Source: Methanomassiliicoccales archaeon RumEn M1 | GTDB taxonomy: Archaea > Thermoplasmatota > Thermoplasmata > Methanomassiliicoccales > Methanomassiliicoccaceae | Assembly (NCBI GenBank): GCA_001421185.1 | Contig: LJKK01000039.1 | Span: 1 to 34,494, forward strand | Direction: 5' to 3' | DNA: 34,494 bases | Shown here: positions 16,335 to 24,897 of the stretch, piece after piece | How the letters are laid out: each line of letters begins with the position of its first letter | How positions within the stretch are numbered: the first letter of the stretch is position 1 | Translations under genes and position numbers: made by a program | The notes under the pieces: model-generated | What the model saw: only the letters and a program-made list of their open reading frames with translations | The model's database searches: none | Told to the model about the DNA's origin: nothing

Positions 16335-17089
16335 TACAGCACCTCCTCCATGGTCAGGGCGTCCTTGGGACACACCTCGACGCACGTCTCGCAGGAGACG
16401 CACTTCTCGGCGTCGAAGACCGGCCTCTTGATGGGCCTGCCCTTCTCATTGACCCCGACCTCCACCATCTTGACGGCGTCCACGGGGCAGTCCTTGGCGC
16501 ACCTGGAACAGCTGATGCACTTCTTGTCCTCCAGCACCGGCAGGTCCTTGTGCTCGGTCCTGCGGCGAGGGGCAACGCCCTCCTTGCCTAGCTCGGAGGG
16601 AAGGACCTCGTTGATGTGCACCTCCAGGCCAGGCCGCGATTCGTACTGGAGCCGGTAGGGATCGAAGATCGCATCCTCCCTGTTGTAGGTCGCCAGCTCA
16701 TAGTCGTGAGTCACGATCATGGCGTCGGTGGGGCAGTACTCGGCGCAGTAGCCGCACATCATGCACCGGCCGACATTGACGCGGGGGCGCTTGACCTTCT
16801 TGACCTCCTCTCCCTCGGCCTTCTTCAGATCGTCGACCTCAACCAGATCGATGCACTTGGTCGGGCAGACGCGCATGCAGATGCCGCAGCCGATGCACTT
16901 GTCGAACACCAGCCCCGGGCGGGCTCTGAACGCATCGGGCAGGGCCATCTTCTCCCAGGGATACAGTATGGTCTGGGGCCTGTTCACGATGGCCTTGATG
17001 AACTGCTTCATCGTGATGTACATGGGTTTCACGATGAAGCCGGTGAGCCCTAGCTCCTTCTCCTTTCTAGATTGTTGCTTGTCAGCCAT
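16334..17089 (-). CDS. fpoI: Fpo/Nuo-like subunit I with four [4Fe-4S] motifs
   Basis: The start ATG 17089 overlaps the fpoH stop by one base (TAATG), giving 251 residues. Two ferredoxin motifs match NuoI/FpoI: Cys65-68-71-75 and Cys109-112-115-119. Unlike ordinary NuoI or FpoI, there are two more full motifs at Cys191-194-197-201 and Cys230-233-236-240, on a C-terminal extension after a linker rich in Arg/Lys. So the subunit should hold four [4Fe-4S] clusters. Subunit I passes electrons to the N2 cluster in subunit B. With no FpoF gene here, the extra ferredoxin-like part could be where a ferredoxin or another partner docks; this is inference. Confidence 0.93.
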   Translation of the reverse strand: MADKQQSRKEKELGLTGFIVKPMYITMKQFIKAIVNRPQTILYPWEKMALPDAFRARPGLVFDKCIGCGICMRVCPTKCIDLVEVDDLKKAEGEEVKKVKRPRVNVGRCMMCGYCAEYCPTDAMIVTHDYELATYNREDAIFDPYRLQYESRPGLEVHINEVLPSELGKEGVAPRRRTEHKDLPVLEDKKCISCSRCAKDCPVDAVKMVEVGVNEKGRPIKRPVFDAEKCVSCETCVEVCPKDALTMEEVL

Positions 17090-18186
17090 TAGAACCACCC
17101 CATCGTCTTGAAGAAGACCGCGATGAAGAGGTTGATCGCTGCCAACGGAAGCAGTCTCTTCCAACAGATGTGAAGGATCTGGTCGGTCCTGACACGGGGC
17201 AGAGCGGCCCTGGCCCAAATGAAGATGGTGAAGACCAGGAACATCTTGAGCAGGAACCACAGCCCTTCGGGAATGATACCGAAGGTGGGGCCGGCCCATC
17301 CGCCAAGGAACAGTAGAGCGACGAGAGAGCTACCTACGAAAGCGCGCGCATACTCGGACATCATGATCAGTCCGAACCTCATGCCGCCGTACTCCGTGCC
17401 CCATCCTTCCACGAGCTCCGCCTCGGCCTCGGGAAGGTCGAAGGGGACCCTCTCGATCTCCGAGATCATGGAGATGATGAACACCAGGAACCCGATGATC
17501 AGCGGAACGACCATCCAGACGTTCTCTTGCTGATAGGCCACCACATCGTTGAGGCTCAGACTGCCGGTGAGAACGACCACGCTCGCCACGGACAGAAGCA
17601 GCGGCACCTCGTAGGCGCAGGTCTGCGCGGCCGCACGCATGCCTCCGATAAGAGTATACTTGTTGTTCGACGCCCACCCTCCCAGCAGCACCGCGAACGG
17701 GATCACCCCGAACATGGCCAGGGTGAGGATGACGCTGAGATCGGAGTCGGACATGTAGAATCCCTGGCTGTACGGTATGGTCACGAACATGGCCATGGAC
17801 ACACCGATGATGAGAATGGGTGCCAGGGGGTAGATCAGTCGGTCCGCGGCATTCGGTACGATGTACTCCTTGACCAGGACCTTGAACGCATCGGCAAAGT
17901 TCTGGAACAGACCGAACGGACCCACCTGGGTACCGACACGGTCCATGAACCTGCCGAGCATCTTACGCTCCTGCCAAATGAGCGTGATCGATACCAACAT
18001 GCCCACAATCAATATGATCAGCGCCACCACCAAGATGGTGACGATCTGCAATACGCCTGGGCTTCCCAGCCAATCCGCCAAGGCATACAGGTGGAGCCAG
18101 TCTAGGATAGTCCCGACTATATCCACCATCAGCCAATGGACCAGGCCGCCCACTAAACCCCAAAGATCAAGATACATGGTGATCAC
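17089..18186 (-). CDS. fpoH: Fpo/Nuo-like subunit H (membrane anchor of the electron module)
   Basis: The 365-residue protein has about eight to nine membrane helices. The subunit H signatures are RMDRVG-like FMDRVGTQVGPFGLFQNFAD, GWASNNKYTLIGGMRAAAQ, SEIERVPFDLPEAEAELVEG and WARAALPRVRTDQILHICWK. Subunit H forms the carrier-binding chamber with B and D; in methanogens the carrier is methanophenazine or a similar lipid. The start ATG overlaps the fpoD stop by 4 bases; an ATG 9 bases further in is also possible. Confidence 0.95.
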   Translation of the reverse strand: MITMYLDLWGLVGGLVHWLMVDIVGTILDWLHLYALADWLGSPGVLQIVTILVVALIILIVGMLVSITLIWQERKMLGRFMDRVGTQVGPFGLFQNFADAFKVLVKEYIVPNAADRLIYPLAPILIIGVSMAMFVTIPYSQGFYMSDSDLSVILTLAMFGVIPFAVLLGGWASNNKYTLIGGMRAAAQTCAYEVPLLLSVASVVVLTGSLSLNDVVAYQQENVWMVVPLIIGFLVFIISMISEIERVPFDLPEAEAELVEGWGTEYGGMRFGLIMMSEYARAFVGSSLVALLFLGGWAGPTFGIIPEGLWFLLKMFLVFTIFIWARAALPRVRTDQILHICWKRLLPLAAINLFIAVFFKTMGWF

Positions 18187-19268
18187 CGATCCGTTTCGCC
18201 CATGCAGACATCAAGCATGCCCAGGATCGAAGGGACATCGGCGATCTTGGAGCCCTTGATGAGCTTGTCGGACGCTGACAGTATCACGAAGAGGGGGCTT
18301 CTGACCGACAGGCGGTAGGGCTTACCGGTGCCGTCTCCCACCACGTACATCAGGCTCTCTCCCCTCGGGTCCTCCATCCTCGCCATTGCCGTTCCAGCCG
18401 GCGCCGTGCGGGGCGTCTTGACCCTGATAGGCCCGTCCTTGGGCATCTTCTTCAGGCATTCCCTGACGATGTTGACCGACTCCTGCATCTCCATCATGCG
18501 CACGCGGTAACGGGCCCAGGTGTCACAGCCGTCATGAGTGCACATATGCCAGTCGAGCTCGTCATAGATCTCATAGGGATCGTTATGACGGAGATCCTGC
18601 TTAACGCCGGCCGCCCTCAGGACGGGGCCGGTGATGCCCGCGTTGATGGTGTCCTTGGGGGACATGTAACCAAGGCCCTCCATCCTCATGCGGAATAGCT
18701 TGCTCTGGTCGATCAGCATGTCATATTCCTTGAGCCGCTTCTCGAAGTAGTCGAGGGTCCTCTCGAGGTCCCTCACCCAATTGGCAGGAGAATCGTTGCG
18801 AACGCCGCCGATGCGACAGTAGTTGTAGGTCATCCTGGCACCGGTCAAGGCGGTGAACAGGTCCAGGAACAGCTCCCTGTCCCTGGTGGCGTAGAGGAAC
18901 ACGGTCAGGTTACCGAGGTCGGTACCTATGGCGGCCAGCCACATGAGGTGGTTGCCGATCCTCTGGAGCTCGTCGGACATGGCCCGGATGTACTTCGCCC
19001 TCTCCGGCACCTCGATGTCCATGAGCTTCTCCACGGCCATGCAGTACACGTGGCTCCACGTGAAGGAGGAACCATAGCAAAGCCGGTCGGCCATGGGGAT
19101 GATCTGGATGTAATTGCGGTCCTCGACCATCTTCTCCCAGCCGCGGTGCAGGTAGCCGATGACTGGTTCAGCGTCCACGATCGTCTCGCCATCGACCTTG
19201 ATCCTCATGTTCCACAACCCGTGGGTCATGGGGTGCTGAGGACCCATGTTTATCCACATCTCTGCCAT
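18183..19268 (-). CDS. fpoD: Fpo/Nuo-like subunit D (49-kDa type)
   Basis: The 361-residue protein opens with INMGPQHPMTHGLWNMRIKV, with the conserved carrier-site His in GPQHPxTHG. GYLHRGWEKMVEDRNYIQII and LCYGSSFTWSHVYCMAVEKL follow, the usual 49-kDa motifs. The paired CxxC motifs of true [NiFe]-hydrogenases are absent, as expected for a complex I-type subunit. The C-terminus KIADVPSILGMLDVCMGETD is the typical end. Together with B and H it forms the quinone- or methanophenazine-reducing site. Confidence 0.95.
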   Translation of the reverse strand: MAEMWINMGPQHPMTHGLWNMRIKVDGETIVDAEPVIGYLHRGWEKMVEDRNYIQIIPMADRLCYGSSFTWSHVYCMAVEKLMDIEVPERAKYIRAMSDELQRIGNHLMWLAAIGTDLGNLTVFLYATRDRELFLDLFTALTGARMTYNYCRIGGVRNDSPANWVRDLERTLDYFEKRLKEYDMLIDQSKLFRMRMEGLGYMSPKDTINAGITGPVLRAAGVKQDLRHNDPYEIYDELDWHMCTHDGCDTWARYRVRMMEMQESVNIVRECLKKMPKDGPIRVKTPRTAPAGTAMARMEDPRGESLMYVVGDGTGKPYRLSVRSPLFVILSASDKLIKGSKIADVPSILGMLDVCMGETDR

Positions 19269-19269
19269 C

Positions 19270-19731
19270 TTACCGCCCTCCTTCGTGGCAATCCTTCCTC
19301 ATCGGGAAGAACTTGTAATCCTCAGGGAGCAGGAGCCTTCTCAGGTTCGGGTGGCCCTTGAAAATGATGCCGAACATGTCATAGGTCTCCCTCTCGTGCC
19401 AGTTCGCCCCGGCCCACAGCGGGGTCACGGAGTCGACCTCGGGCTCATCATGAGGCAGGTCGACCACGATCTCGACGGTTATGTTGCTTGTATAAGAGGT
19501 GATGTGATAGACCGTCTGGAACTTGTCACAATAGTCCACGCCGCTCACCAGGCTGCAGTGGTCGAATCCAAGCTCGTCCTTCAGGAGCTTGCATAGTTCG
19601 AACAGGACCGACCGGTCGGCGGCCATGTAAAGGCGGCGAGGCTCGATCTTGGCATCGTTGAATACGACGGCAGGGAAGGCCTGTGCGACCTTGTCCTTGA
19701 CCTGCTCTACAGAATACACATTGCTTTCCAC
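19270..19731 (-). CDS. fpoC: Fpo/Nuo-like subunit C (30-kDa type)
   Basis: The 153-residue protein ends with the family signature ANWHERETYDMFGIIFKGHP, then NLRRLLLPEDYKFFPMRKD. The N-terminal region FDHCSLVSGVDYCDKFQTVY is the strand pair of the 30-kDa fold. Subunit C is a scaffold between B, D and I. Only one base separates it from fpoD. C and D are separate genes here, not fused as in E. coli. Confidence 0.94.
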   Translation of the reverse strand: MESNVYSVEQVKDKVAQAFPAVVFNDAKIEPRRLYMAADRSVLFELCKLLKDELGFDHCSLVSGVDYCDKFQTVYHITSYTSNITVEIVVDLPHDEPEVDSVTPLWAGANWHERETYDMFGIIFKGHPNLRRLLLPEDYKFFPMRKDCHEGGR

Positions 19732-19740
19732 TTTCCCACC

Positions 19741-20304
19741 TCAATCCTGTAGGAACTCGCCGACCTTGGAGTCCTTCATCTTCTGGTGCAGTTTAAGGAA
19801 GCCGTCGATCATGGCCTCCGGACGGGGCGGGCAGCCGGGAATGTAGATGTCCACGGGGATGAACGTGTCAACGCCCTGCACCACATTGTAGGAGTCGTAC
19901 CAGGGGCCGCCGGTCATCGCGCATTCGCCCATTGCGATAACCCACTTGGGATCTGGCATCTCCTCGTACAGTCTGCGCAGGGATGGCCGTAGCTTCTTGG
20001 TCACCCATCCGTTCACCAGGAGCACATCGCACTGACGGGGCGATGAACGGAAGACCATTCCCAATCGCTCATTGTCAAAACGAGGGCCTGAGCAAGCCGC
20101 CATCTCCAACGCGCAGCAAGCGATACCGAAGTGGAGCGGGTAGATAGAGTTCCGCACTCCATAGTTCAAGAAGGGCTGGGCGACCTTGTCGACCACCTTA
20201 TTGACACCGGTCGCCTTGGTTAGCTCGCGAATCATATTGCCAGACCATTCCTTGAACTCCTTTGCCGTCATGGCGATCGCATGAGGCTGTAAGCTTAGAT
20301 CCAT
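19741..20304 (-). CDS. fpoB: Fpo/Nuo-like subunit B (N2 cluster)
   Basis: The 187-residue protein has the N2 [4Fe-4S] ligands: GIACCALEMAA with the tandem Cys pair, AMGECAMTGGPW and YIPGCPPRPEAM. PRQCDVLLVNGWVTKKLRP is also a standard segment. It accepts electrons from subunit I and hands them to the lipid carrier. The first 10-15 residues before MTAKEFKEW may not all be needed; ATG at 20304 overlaps fpoA by 10 bases and an internal Met (residue 12) is an option. Confidence 0.95.
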   Translation of the reverse strand: MDLSLQPHAIAMTAKEFKEWSGNMIRELTKATGVNKVVDKVAQPFLNYGVRNSIYPLHFGIACCALEMAACSGPRFDNERLGMVFRSSPRQCDVLLVNGWVTKKLRPSLRRLYEEMPDPKWVIAMGECAMTGGPWYDSYNVVQGVDTFIPVDIYIPGCPPRPEAMIDGFLKLHQKMKDSKVGEFLQD

Positions 20305-20654
20305 ATCCTATCCTCCTTCTTCAGGGCATAAAAGGCCCCGACCAGCATGAGAGCGAAGAATGCTAGCATGATGATCTTCGATACGTCGGTGAGGAAATCG
20401 AAATTGAGAGCCCAGATCAGAAGGAAAACGGTAATGACGTCAAATACTACGAAAATAATGGCGTACATATAGAATTGGAAGTGGAATTGGACCTGTGCCT
20501 CTCCGATTGGAACCTCACCGCACTCGTAGGTCTCCCCCTTCAATGCGGTATGCTTGGATGGCCGAAAAAGATCGTTCATCCAGAACGCGATGACGGGGAT
20601 CGCAAGTGCAATCACAATGTAGATTGCTATTGGCAAGTAGGTGTCCAAGAGCAT
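20295..20654 (-). CDS. fpoA: Fpo/Nuo-like subunit A
   Basis: The 119-residue protein has three membrane helices: LPIAIYIVIALAIPVIAFWM, FQFYMYAIIFVVFDVITVFL and IIMLAFFALMLVGAFYALKK. Between the first two lies the loop with YECGEVPIGEAQVQFHFQFY, the conserved loop of subunit A (with its Cys). First gene of the operon; a TATA-like box lies just upstream. Confidence 0.94.
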   Translation of the reverse strand: MLLDTYLPIAIYIVIALAIPVIAFWMNDLFRPSKHTALKGETYECGEVPIGEAQVQFHFQFYMYAIIFVVFDVITVFLLIWALNFDFLTDVSKIIMLAFFALMLVGAFYALKKEDRIWI

Positions 20655-20675
20655 TGCAGGGACAATAGTCGGCCT

Positions 20676-20687
20676 CTATAAATACGT
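20676..20687 (-). promoter_or_regulatory. TATA-like box of the fpo operon
   Basis: On the minus strand CGTATTTATAGA is centred about 27 bases before ATG 20654, so the fpo transcript would be leaderless or nearly so. No other promoter as clear was found inside the operon, whose genes overlap or lie within 10 bases of each other. Confidence 0.65.
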
Positions 20688-20877
20688 TCTCTCAATAATA
20701 GTTTACTGGCTATCTGGCCATACCTGGAAAAAAGTTCCGTTCTCTCCATAGAAAATTAGACGAGTCGAAGCGAATTCTTGGCATGTTATCATCGAAGAAA
20801 GGAACGGCTTATCGCTCCAGCGGCGGACAATATTATTATTCGCCGAAAAGAGAAGGAATGGGAGCGAGGTGCGTGTC
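20688..20877. other. AT-rich intergenic region between fpo and the PfpI-like gene
   Basis: This is the most AT-rich stretch of the window. It holds a likely TATA box for the plus-strand gene (AATATTATTATTC, 20829-20841). The 64-codon minus-strand frame inside it has no recognisable protein pattern and is not called as a gene. Confidence 0.5.
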
Positions 20878-21387
20878 ATGAGGATCGCGGTGCTCACCGA
20901 GGACCTGTTCGAGGATGTTGAGTTCTGGTACCCTTACTATCGTTTGAAGGAGGCGGGGCATCAGCCGGTGGTGATCGGTTCGGGCAAGAAGGAAGGACAT
21001 TCGGGGAAGCATGGGACCATCAACAAGGTGGACATGGGGGCCGATGAGGCCAAGGCCGAGTCCTTCGATGCCGTCATCGTCCCGGGCGGATACGCGCCCG
21101 ACAAGATGAGGCTTCGACCTGGATTCTCGAAGATCGTGAGGGAGGTCCATGAGAAGGGCGGCATGGTGGCGTCGCTCTGCCATGGCCCCTGGGTCCTGGC
21201 ATCGGCCGGCATACTGAAGGGTAAGAGGATCACCTGCTGGCCCTCGCTGCGTGACGACATGATCAACGCCGGGGCCGAGCATGTGGACCAGGAGGTGGTG
21301 GTGGACGGCAACATCATCACGTCCCGGTGCCCCGACGACCTCCCGGCATTCATGCACGAGGTGATCAGGTACCTGGGCAGGACGTAG
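20878..21387 (+). CDS. DJ-1/PfpI-family protein
   Basis: From ATG 20878 the protein is 169 residues. The flavodoxin-like fold opens with MRIAVLTEDLFEDVEFWYPY, with Glu12 at the position that pairs with the active-site Cys. FDAVIVPGGYAPDKMR and the nucleophile elbow MVASLCHGPWVLASAG (Cys101-His102) are the family signatures. PfpI-type members are described as proteases, chaperones or glyoxal/deglycase enzymes; which applies here cannot be told. The last residues ITSRCPDDLPAFMHEVIRYL are typical. A GTG 9 bases upstream is an alternative start. Confidence 0.92.
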   Translation: MRIAVLTEDLFEDVEFWYPYYRLKEAGHQPVVIGSGKKEGHSGKHGTINKVDMGADEAKAESFDAVIVPGGYAPDKMRLRPGFSKIVREVHEKGGMVASLCHGPWVLASAGILKGKRITCWPSLRDDMINAGAEHVDQEVVVDGNIITSRCPDDLPAFMHEVIRYLGRT

Positions 21388-21487
21388 CCGGGACCTGCGG
21401 CCCACGGGAGGACAGGACAACTGATTTATCAGCACGTGCATTACTGCCAACGTTCAGCGGTCATCGCGTTCCATTCGATGTGATATC

Positions 21488-22297
21488 ATGGCAAAGAAGA
21501 TCGGTTTCATAGGCGCGGGCAACATGGCAGAGGCACTGATGAAGGGGATCATCAACTCCGGGGAGGCCACTCCCCTCGAGATCATTGCCAGCGAGGTCGT
21601 GGCCTCCCGGCGCGAGTACATCACCCAGACGTTGGAGATAACGACGGTGCCGGACAACACGGTGGTGGCCAAGGAGGCCAAGGTGATCGTGCTGGCCGTC
21701 AAGCCCAACGTGATCGCCGCGGTCCTGGACGAGCTCAAGCCCCTCCTGACGGCCGACCATCTGGTGATCTCCATCGCGGCGGGAGTGAAGATCTCCTTCA
21801 TCGAGTCGCACCTGAACTGGGGCGTCAGGGTGATACGCGTCATGCCCAATCAGCCCTGTCTCGTGGGCGCCTCCGCCTCCGGCTTCGCCATGGGCAAGTC
21901 CGCCCGCAAGGAGGACCAGGAGCTGGTGCAGAGGATCCTCGACATGGTCGGAGTGGCATTCCCCATGGAGGAGAAGCTGCTGGATGCGGTCACCGGCCTG
22001 AGCGGCAGCGGTCCCGCCTATGTCTACATGATGATCGAGGCCCTGGCCGATGGCGGGGTGCTGTGCGGCCTGTCCCGCGACGCGGCCGTCACCCTGGCCG
22101 CCCAGACGGTGTTCGGCGCGGCCAAGACCGTCCTGGAGACCAAGATGCACCCGGCCGCCCTGAAGGACATGGTGGCCTCCCCCGCTGGCACCACGATCGA
22201 GGGATTGAGGGTGCTGGAAGAGGGCGGCCTGCGCGGCATGGTGATCGACGCTGTGGAGGCGGCCGCAAGGAAGTCCGCCGAGCTGGGCAGGAGCTGA
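21488..22297 (+). CDS. proC: Pyrroline-5-carboxylate reductase
   Basis: The 269-residue protein starts with the NADPH-binding motif [20 protein letters not shown]. It contains [38 protein letters not shown], and the ProC signature at the C-terminal dimer domain ([20 protein letters not shown] through [20 protein letters not shown]). It makes proline from pyrroline-5-carboxylate. No proA or proB lies nearby. The stop TGA abuts the convergent stop of the radical SAM gene, sharing the palindrome TGATCA with no gap. A TATA-like element at 21422-21432 lies about 60 bases upstream. Confidence 0.95.
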   Translation: MAKKIGFIGAGNMAEALMKGIINSGEATPLEIIASEVVASRREYITQTLEITTVPDNTVVAKEAKVIVLAVKPNVIAAVLDELKPLLTADHLVISIAAGVKISFIESHLNWGVRVIRVMPNQPCLVGASASGFAMGKSARKEDQELVQRILDMVGVAFPMEEKLLDAVTGLSGSGPAYVYMMIEALADGGVLCGLSRDAAVTLAAQTVFGAAKTVLETKMHPAALKDMVASPAGTTIEGLRVLEEGGLRGMVIDAVEAAARKSAELGRS

Positions 22298-24025
22298 TCA
22301 GGCCCGCTTGCGGCGCGAGCGGCCCCTCAGGACGCCAAGTGCGGCCCGGGGCACGGAGCTGAGGATGGATGGGGAGTCCCACACCAGGTCCCTCTTCTGA
22401 CAGATGGTCGATTCCATCAGCTCCTCCCCTCTCGTCTTTAGCAAAGCCATCTTCTCGGTCCGTTCCTTCTCGGGCAGCCTCATGGCCGCATCGACCTCCA
22501 CCAGCAGTCGCCGGGCCTCCCGGGAGCGCTGCGACCTGAGAAGGTGCTCCTCGTCGGTCATCAAGCCCACGTCCCGGCGGACGTCGCTCAGGCGGTCGGC
22601 CGCATCGTACGAGGTCTCGGCGATGTCGTCGCGCGTCATCCACTTGGTCTCGTAGGACAGCACGTCCTTCCAGTTGGGCGACGGTAGGCGCACGCGGTGC
22701 TCCTCCAAGGTGCGGGCGAACAGGCGGTAGCCGAACTTCTCGGGGTTCTCGAACGCGATGCTGCCCGGATCGAGGAACGGGGCCAAGGGCGACGTGTACA
22801 CGACCAGGCGCGGGTCGTTGCGATTTTGCTGGTACAGTCGCCGGGTGTAGTCGGCCGAGGCCAAGGCCGATTCCCTCGTCTGCTCGGGCAGACCGATCAT
22901 GAAGAACATGTCGAAGCGTTGGCATCCATTGTCCAGGGCCGCTGTGATGCTCTTCTCCAGGCCGGCGTTGTCGAACCTCCTTCCCAATGCATACCGGACC
23001 TTCTCGTCATGCGAGTCGGGAGAGAACTGGATGCTGTAGCGGGAGAACGTCCGCTCCGCCTCCTGGAAGAAGGATTCGGGGGCCGGAGTGAACAGCTCCA
23101 GCACCACGTGGCTGTCCAGGTCCAGGCGGCGGCATTCGGCGAAGAAACGCTCAGCGTAGTCGCCCCCGTACTGGCGGACATCGCCGACCACGAACACCGG
23201 GGCCTTGATATAGCTCTCCACGTTGGCGATGTCCTGGGCCGCCTTCTCAGGAGAGCGGAAGGCTGGCTTGCTGCGTCCCAGCACGCGGCGCTGGGCCCCG
23301 CAGCTTCCGCCGCACACCGCGCATGCCAGCGAGCATCCCCGGACCGTGAACACCGACGTTATGGGAAAACGGTCCCAGTCCTTGAAGGGCTTGGCTCCCT
23401 CCAGGTCACGATGCCTTATGACCGACCGCACGATCCAACCATAGTCGATGTCAAGATGGTCCATGCTGTCCGGTATGTAGCTGAGCTCGTTGACATGGAC
23501 TCCCGACTGGTCCTTCCAGGTCAGGTTCGGGACGGAGGAGAGGTCCTCTCCCTTGTCCAGCGCGTCCATCAGGTGCAGCAGCGGCATCTCGGTGGAATCG
23601 CCGCGGAGCACGAGGTCCACCTGAGGATATCGGATCAGCTCCTCGTGGTAATAGGAAGAGGAGAAGCCTCCGAAAAGGATCTTGGAATCGGGATGCAGGC
23701 GGCGAAGGATCTCGGCGACGGCCAGGGAGCCATGGGCATGGGGGAGCCAATGCAGGTCCAGACCGAACACGCTGGACCTCAGGCGGCCCAGGAACCTCTC
23801 CACGTCCAGATCCGGGTCGTTGAGCATCATGGATGCCAGATTGATGATCCTGACGCGGTAGCCCGCCTTGGCCAGCTGCACCGCCATGGTGGTGAAACCA
23901 AAGGGGTACATCTCGAAGACGGGAGTGGAGGGCACCAGATCGCTTACCGGCCCGTAGAAAAGGGACTCCTTGCGGAAATCATAGACGCTGGGAGCATGGA
24001 TCAGTATGAGGTCTTCTTTGGCCAT
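22298..24025 (-). CDS. B12-binding/radical SAM protein (Ta0216-like family)
   Basis: This is a 575-residue protein. The first 150 residues are a B12-binding Rossmann fold (MAVQLAKAGYRVRIINLASM, GLDLHWLPHAHGSLAVAEIL, ILFGGFSSSYYHEELI). The radical SAM cluster motif is Cys231-Cys235-Cys238 in VRGCSLACAVCGGSCG. It is followed by a TIM-barrel pattern (VFVVGDVRQYGGDYAERFF, FDMFFMIGLPEQTRES). I place it with the Ta0216-type family of Thermoplasmatota. The reaction is unknown; cobalamin-dependent methylation or ring chemistry on a lipid or cofactor is possible. The next upstream gene is a cis-prenyltransferase, 50 bases away, so a lipid role is one guess. Confidence 0.85.
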   Translation of the reverse strand: MAKEDLILIHAPSVYDFRKESLFYGPVSDLVPSTPVFEMYPFGFTTMAVQLAKAGYRVRIINLASMMLNDPDLDVERFLGRLRSSVFGLDLHWLPHAHGSLAVAEILRRLHPDSKILFGGFSSSYYHEELIRYPQVDLVLRGDSTEMPLLHLMDALDKGEDLSSVPNLTWKDQSGVHVNELSYIPDSMDHLDIDYGWIVRSVIRHRDLEGAKPFKDWDRFPITSVFTVRGCSLACAVCGGSCGAQRRVLGRSKPAFRSPEKAAQDIANVESYIKAPVFVVGDVRQYGGDYAERFFAECRRLDLDSHVVLELFTPAPESFFQEAERTFSRYSIQFSPDSHDEKVRYALGRRFDNAGLEKSITAALDNGCQRFDMFFMIGLPEQTRESALASADYTRRLYQQNRNDPRLVVYTSPLAPFLDPGSIAFENPEKFGYRLFARTLEEHRVRLPSPNWKDVLSYETKWMTRDDIAETSYDAADRLSDVRRDVGLMTDEEHLLRSQRSREARRLLVEVDAAMRLPEKERTEKMALLKTRGEELMESTICQKRDLVWDSPSILSSVPRAALGVLRGRSRRKRA

Positions 24026-24075
24026 TCGTTCACCTTGGAGCGGCCACCCAACGGGGAAGGTTCACAAAAACCTTG

Positions 24076-24885
24076 TCATTTGCCGAACCGGCGCTGACGT
24101 AACTGATAGGAGCGTATGGCCCGCAGGAGGTCGATCTTCCTGAAACCCGGCCAATATACGTCGGTGAAGTACAGCTCCGAGTACGCCAGCTGCCACAGCA
24201 GGAAGTTGGAGACGCGCTCCTCGCCCGACGTTCGCAGGATGAGGTCGGGGTCGGGCAGGTCGGCGGTGTACAGGAAGTTGGAGAAGGTCTGCTCGTCGAT
24301 GTCGTCCACCTCCAGGTTGCCGTCCTTCACCTGCTGGGCGATCCGCTTTATGGCATGCAGGATCTCCTGCCGGGAGCCATATGCCGTGGCCAGATTGTAG
24401 TGGAAGTTGCTGTAATGAGCAGTGGCGCTCTCGGCGGCCTCGATGGCCTTGAGGACGTTGTCGGGCAGAAGGTCCCGCTGCCCCAGCACCCTGACCCGGA
24501 TGCCGTGGCGGTGCACCCTCTCGTCCTTTGCCAGACGGTAGAAGTTCTCCTCGAACATCTGCATCAGGGAATCGACCTCATCGATGTCGCGATTGAAGTT
24601 CTCGGTGCTGAACGCATATACCGTCAGCACCTTCACGCCCAGCTCCATGCACCAGTCCAGGACCTCCTCCAGCTTGTCCTTTCCCTTCAGGTGTCCTTCG
24701 GTGGGAGTGAGGCCGAACTCCTTGGCGAAGCGGCGGTTGCCGTCCATGATGACCGCCACGTGATGTGGCACCTCGCCCTCCTTGACCTCCTTGAGGAGGC
24801 GCTTCTCGTAGGTCTGATAGGCCGTGCTGGCTATCACCCGCGAGATCTCGCTCTTGATGGCGGTGGCTTCCTTTAGAGGCTCCAT
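24076..24885 (-). CDS. uppS: Cis-prenyltransferase (undecaprenyl diphosphate synthase-like)
   Basis: The 269-residue protein has the diphosphate-binding motif HVAVIMDGNRRFAKEFGL with catalytic Asp48, TEGHLKGKDKLEEVLDWCME, LTVYAFSTENFNRDIDEVDS, and the late motif LILRTSGEERVSNFLLWQLA with SELYFTDVYWPGF. In archaea this enzyme makes the long polyprenyl (dolichol-type) carrier for glycan transfer. Its start lies 12 bases after the marker 11 gene stop. The N-terminus is about 40 residues longer than the E. coli enzyme, as often in archaea. Confidence 0.93.
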   Translation of the reverse strand: MEPLKEATAIKSEISRVIASTAYQTYEKRLLKEVKEGEVPHHVAVIMDGNRRFAKEFGLTPTEGHLKGKDKLEEVLDWCMELGVKVLTVYAFSTENFNRDIDEVDSLMQMFEENFYRLAKDERVHRHGIRVRVLGQRDLLPDNVLKAIEAAESATAHYSNFHYNLATAYGSRQEILHAIKRIAQQVKDGNLEVDDIDEQTFSNFLYTADLPDPDLILRTSGEERVSNFLLWQLAYSELYFTDVYWPGFRKIDLLRAIRSYQLRQRRFGK

Positions 24886-24897
24886 GCTCCCCCTTGT

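Noticed and set aside
20703-20897. A 64-codon minus-strand frame in the fpo/PfpI intergenic region
   Set aside because: It runs through the AT-rich promoter region of the PfpI-like gene, has no recognisable pattern and no promoter of its own.
22697-24097. A 466-codon plus-strand frame opposite the radical SAM gene
   Set aside because: No domain or motif in it; the minus strand has B12-binding and radical SAM motifs over the same bases.
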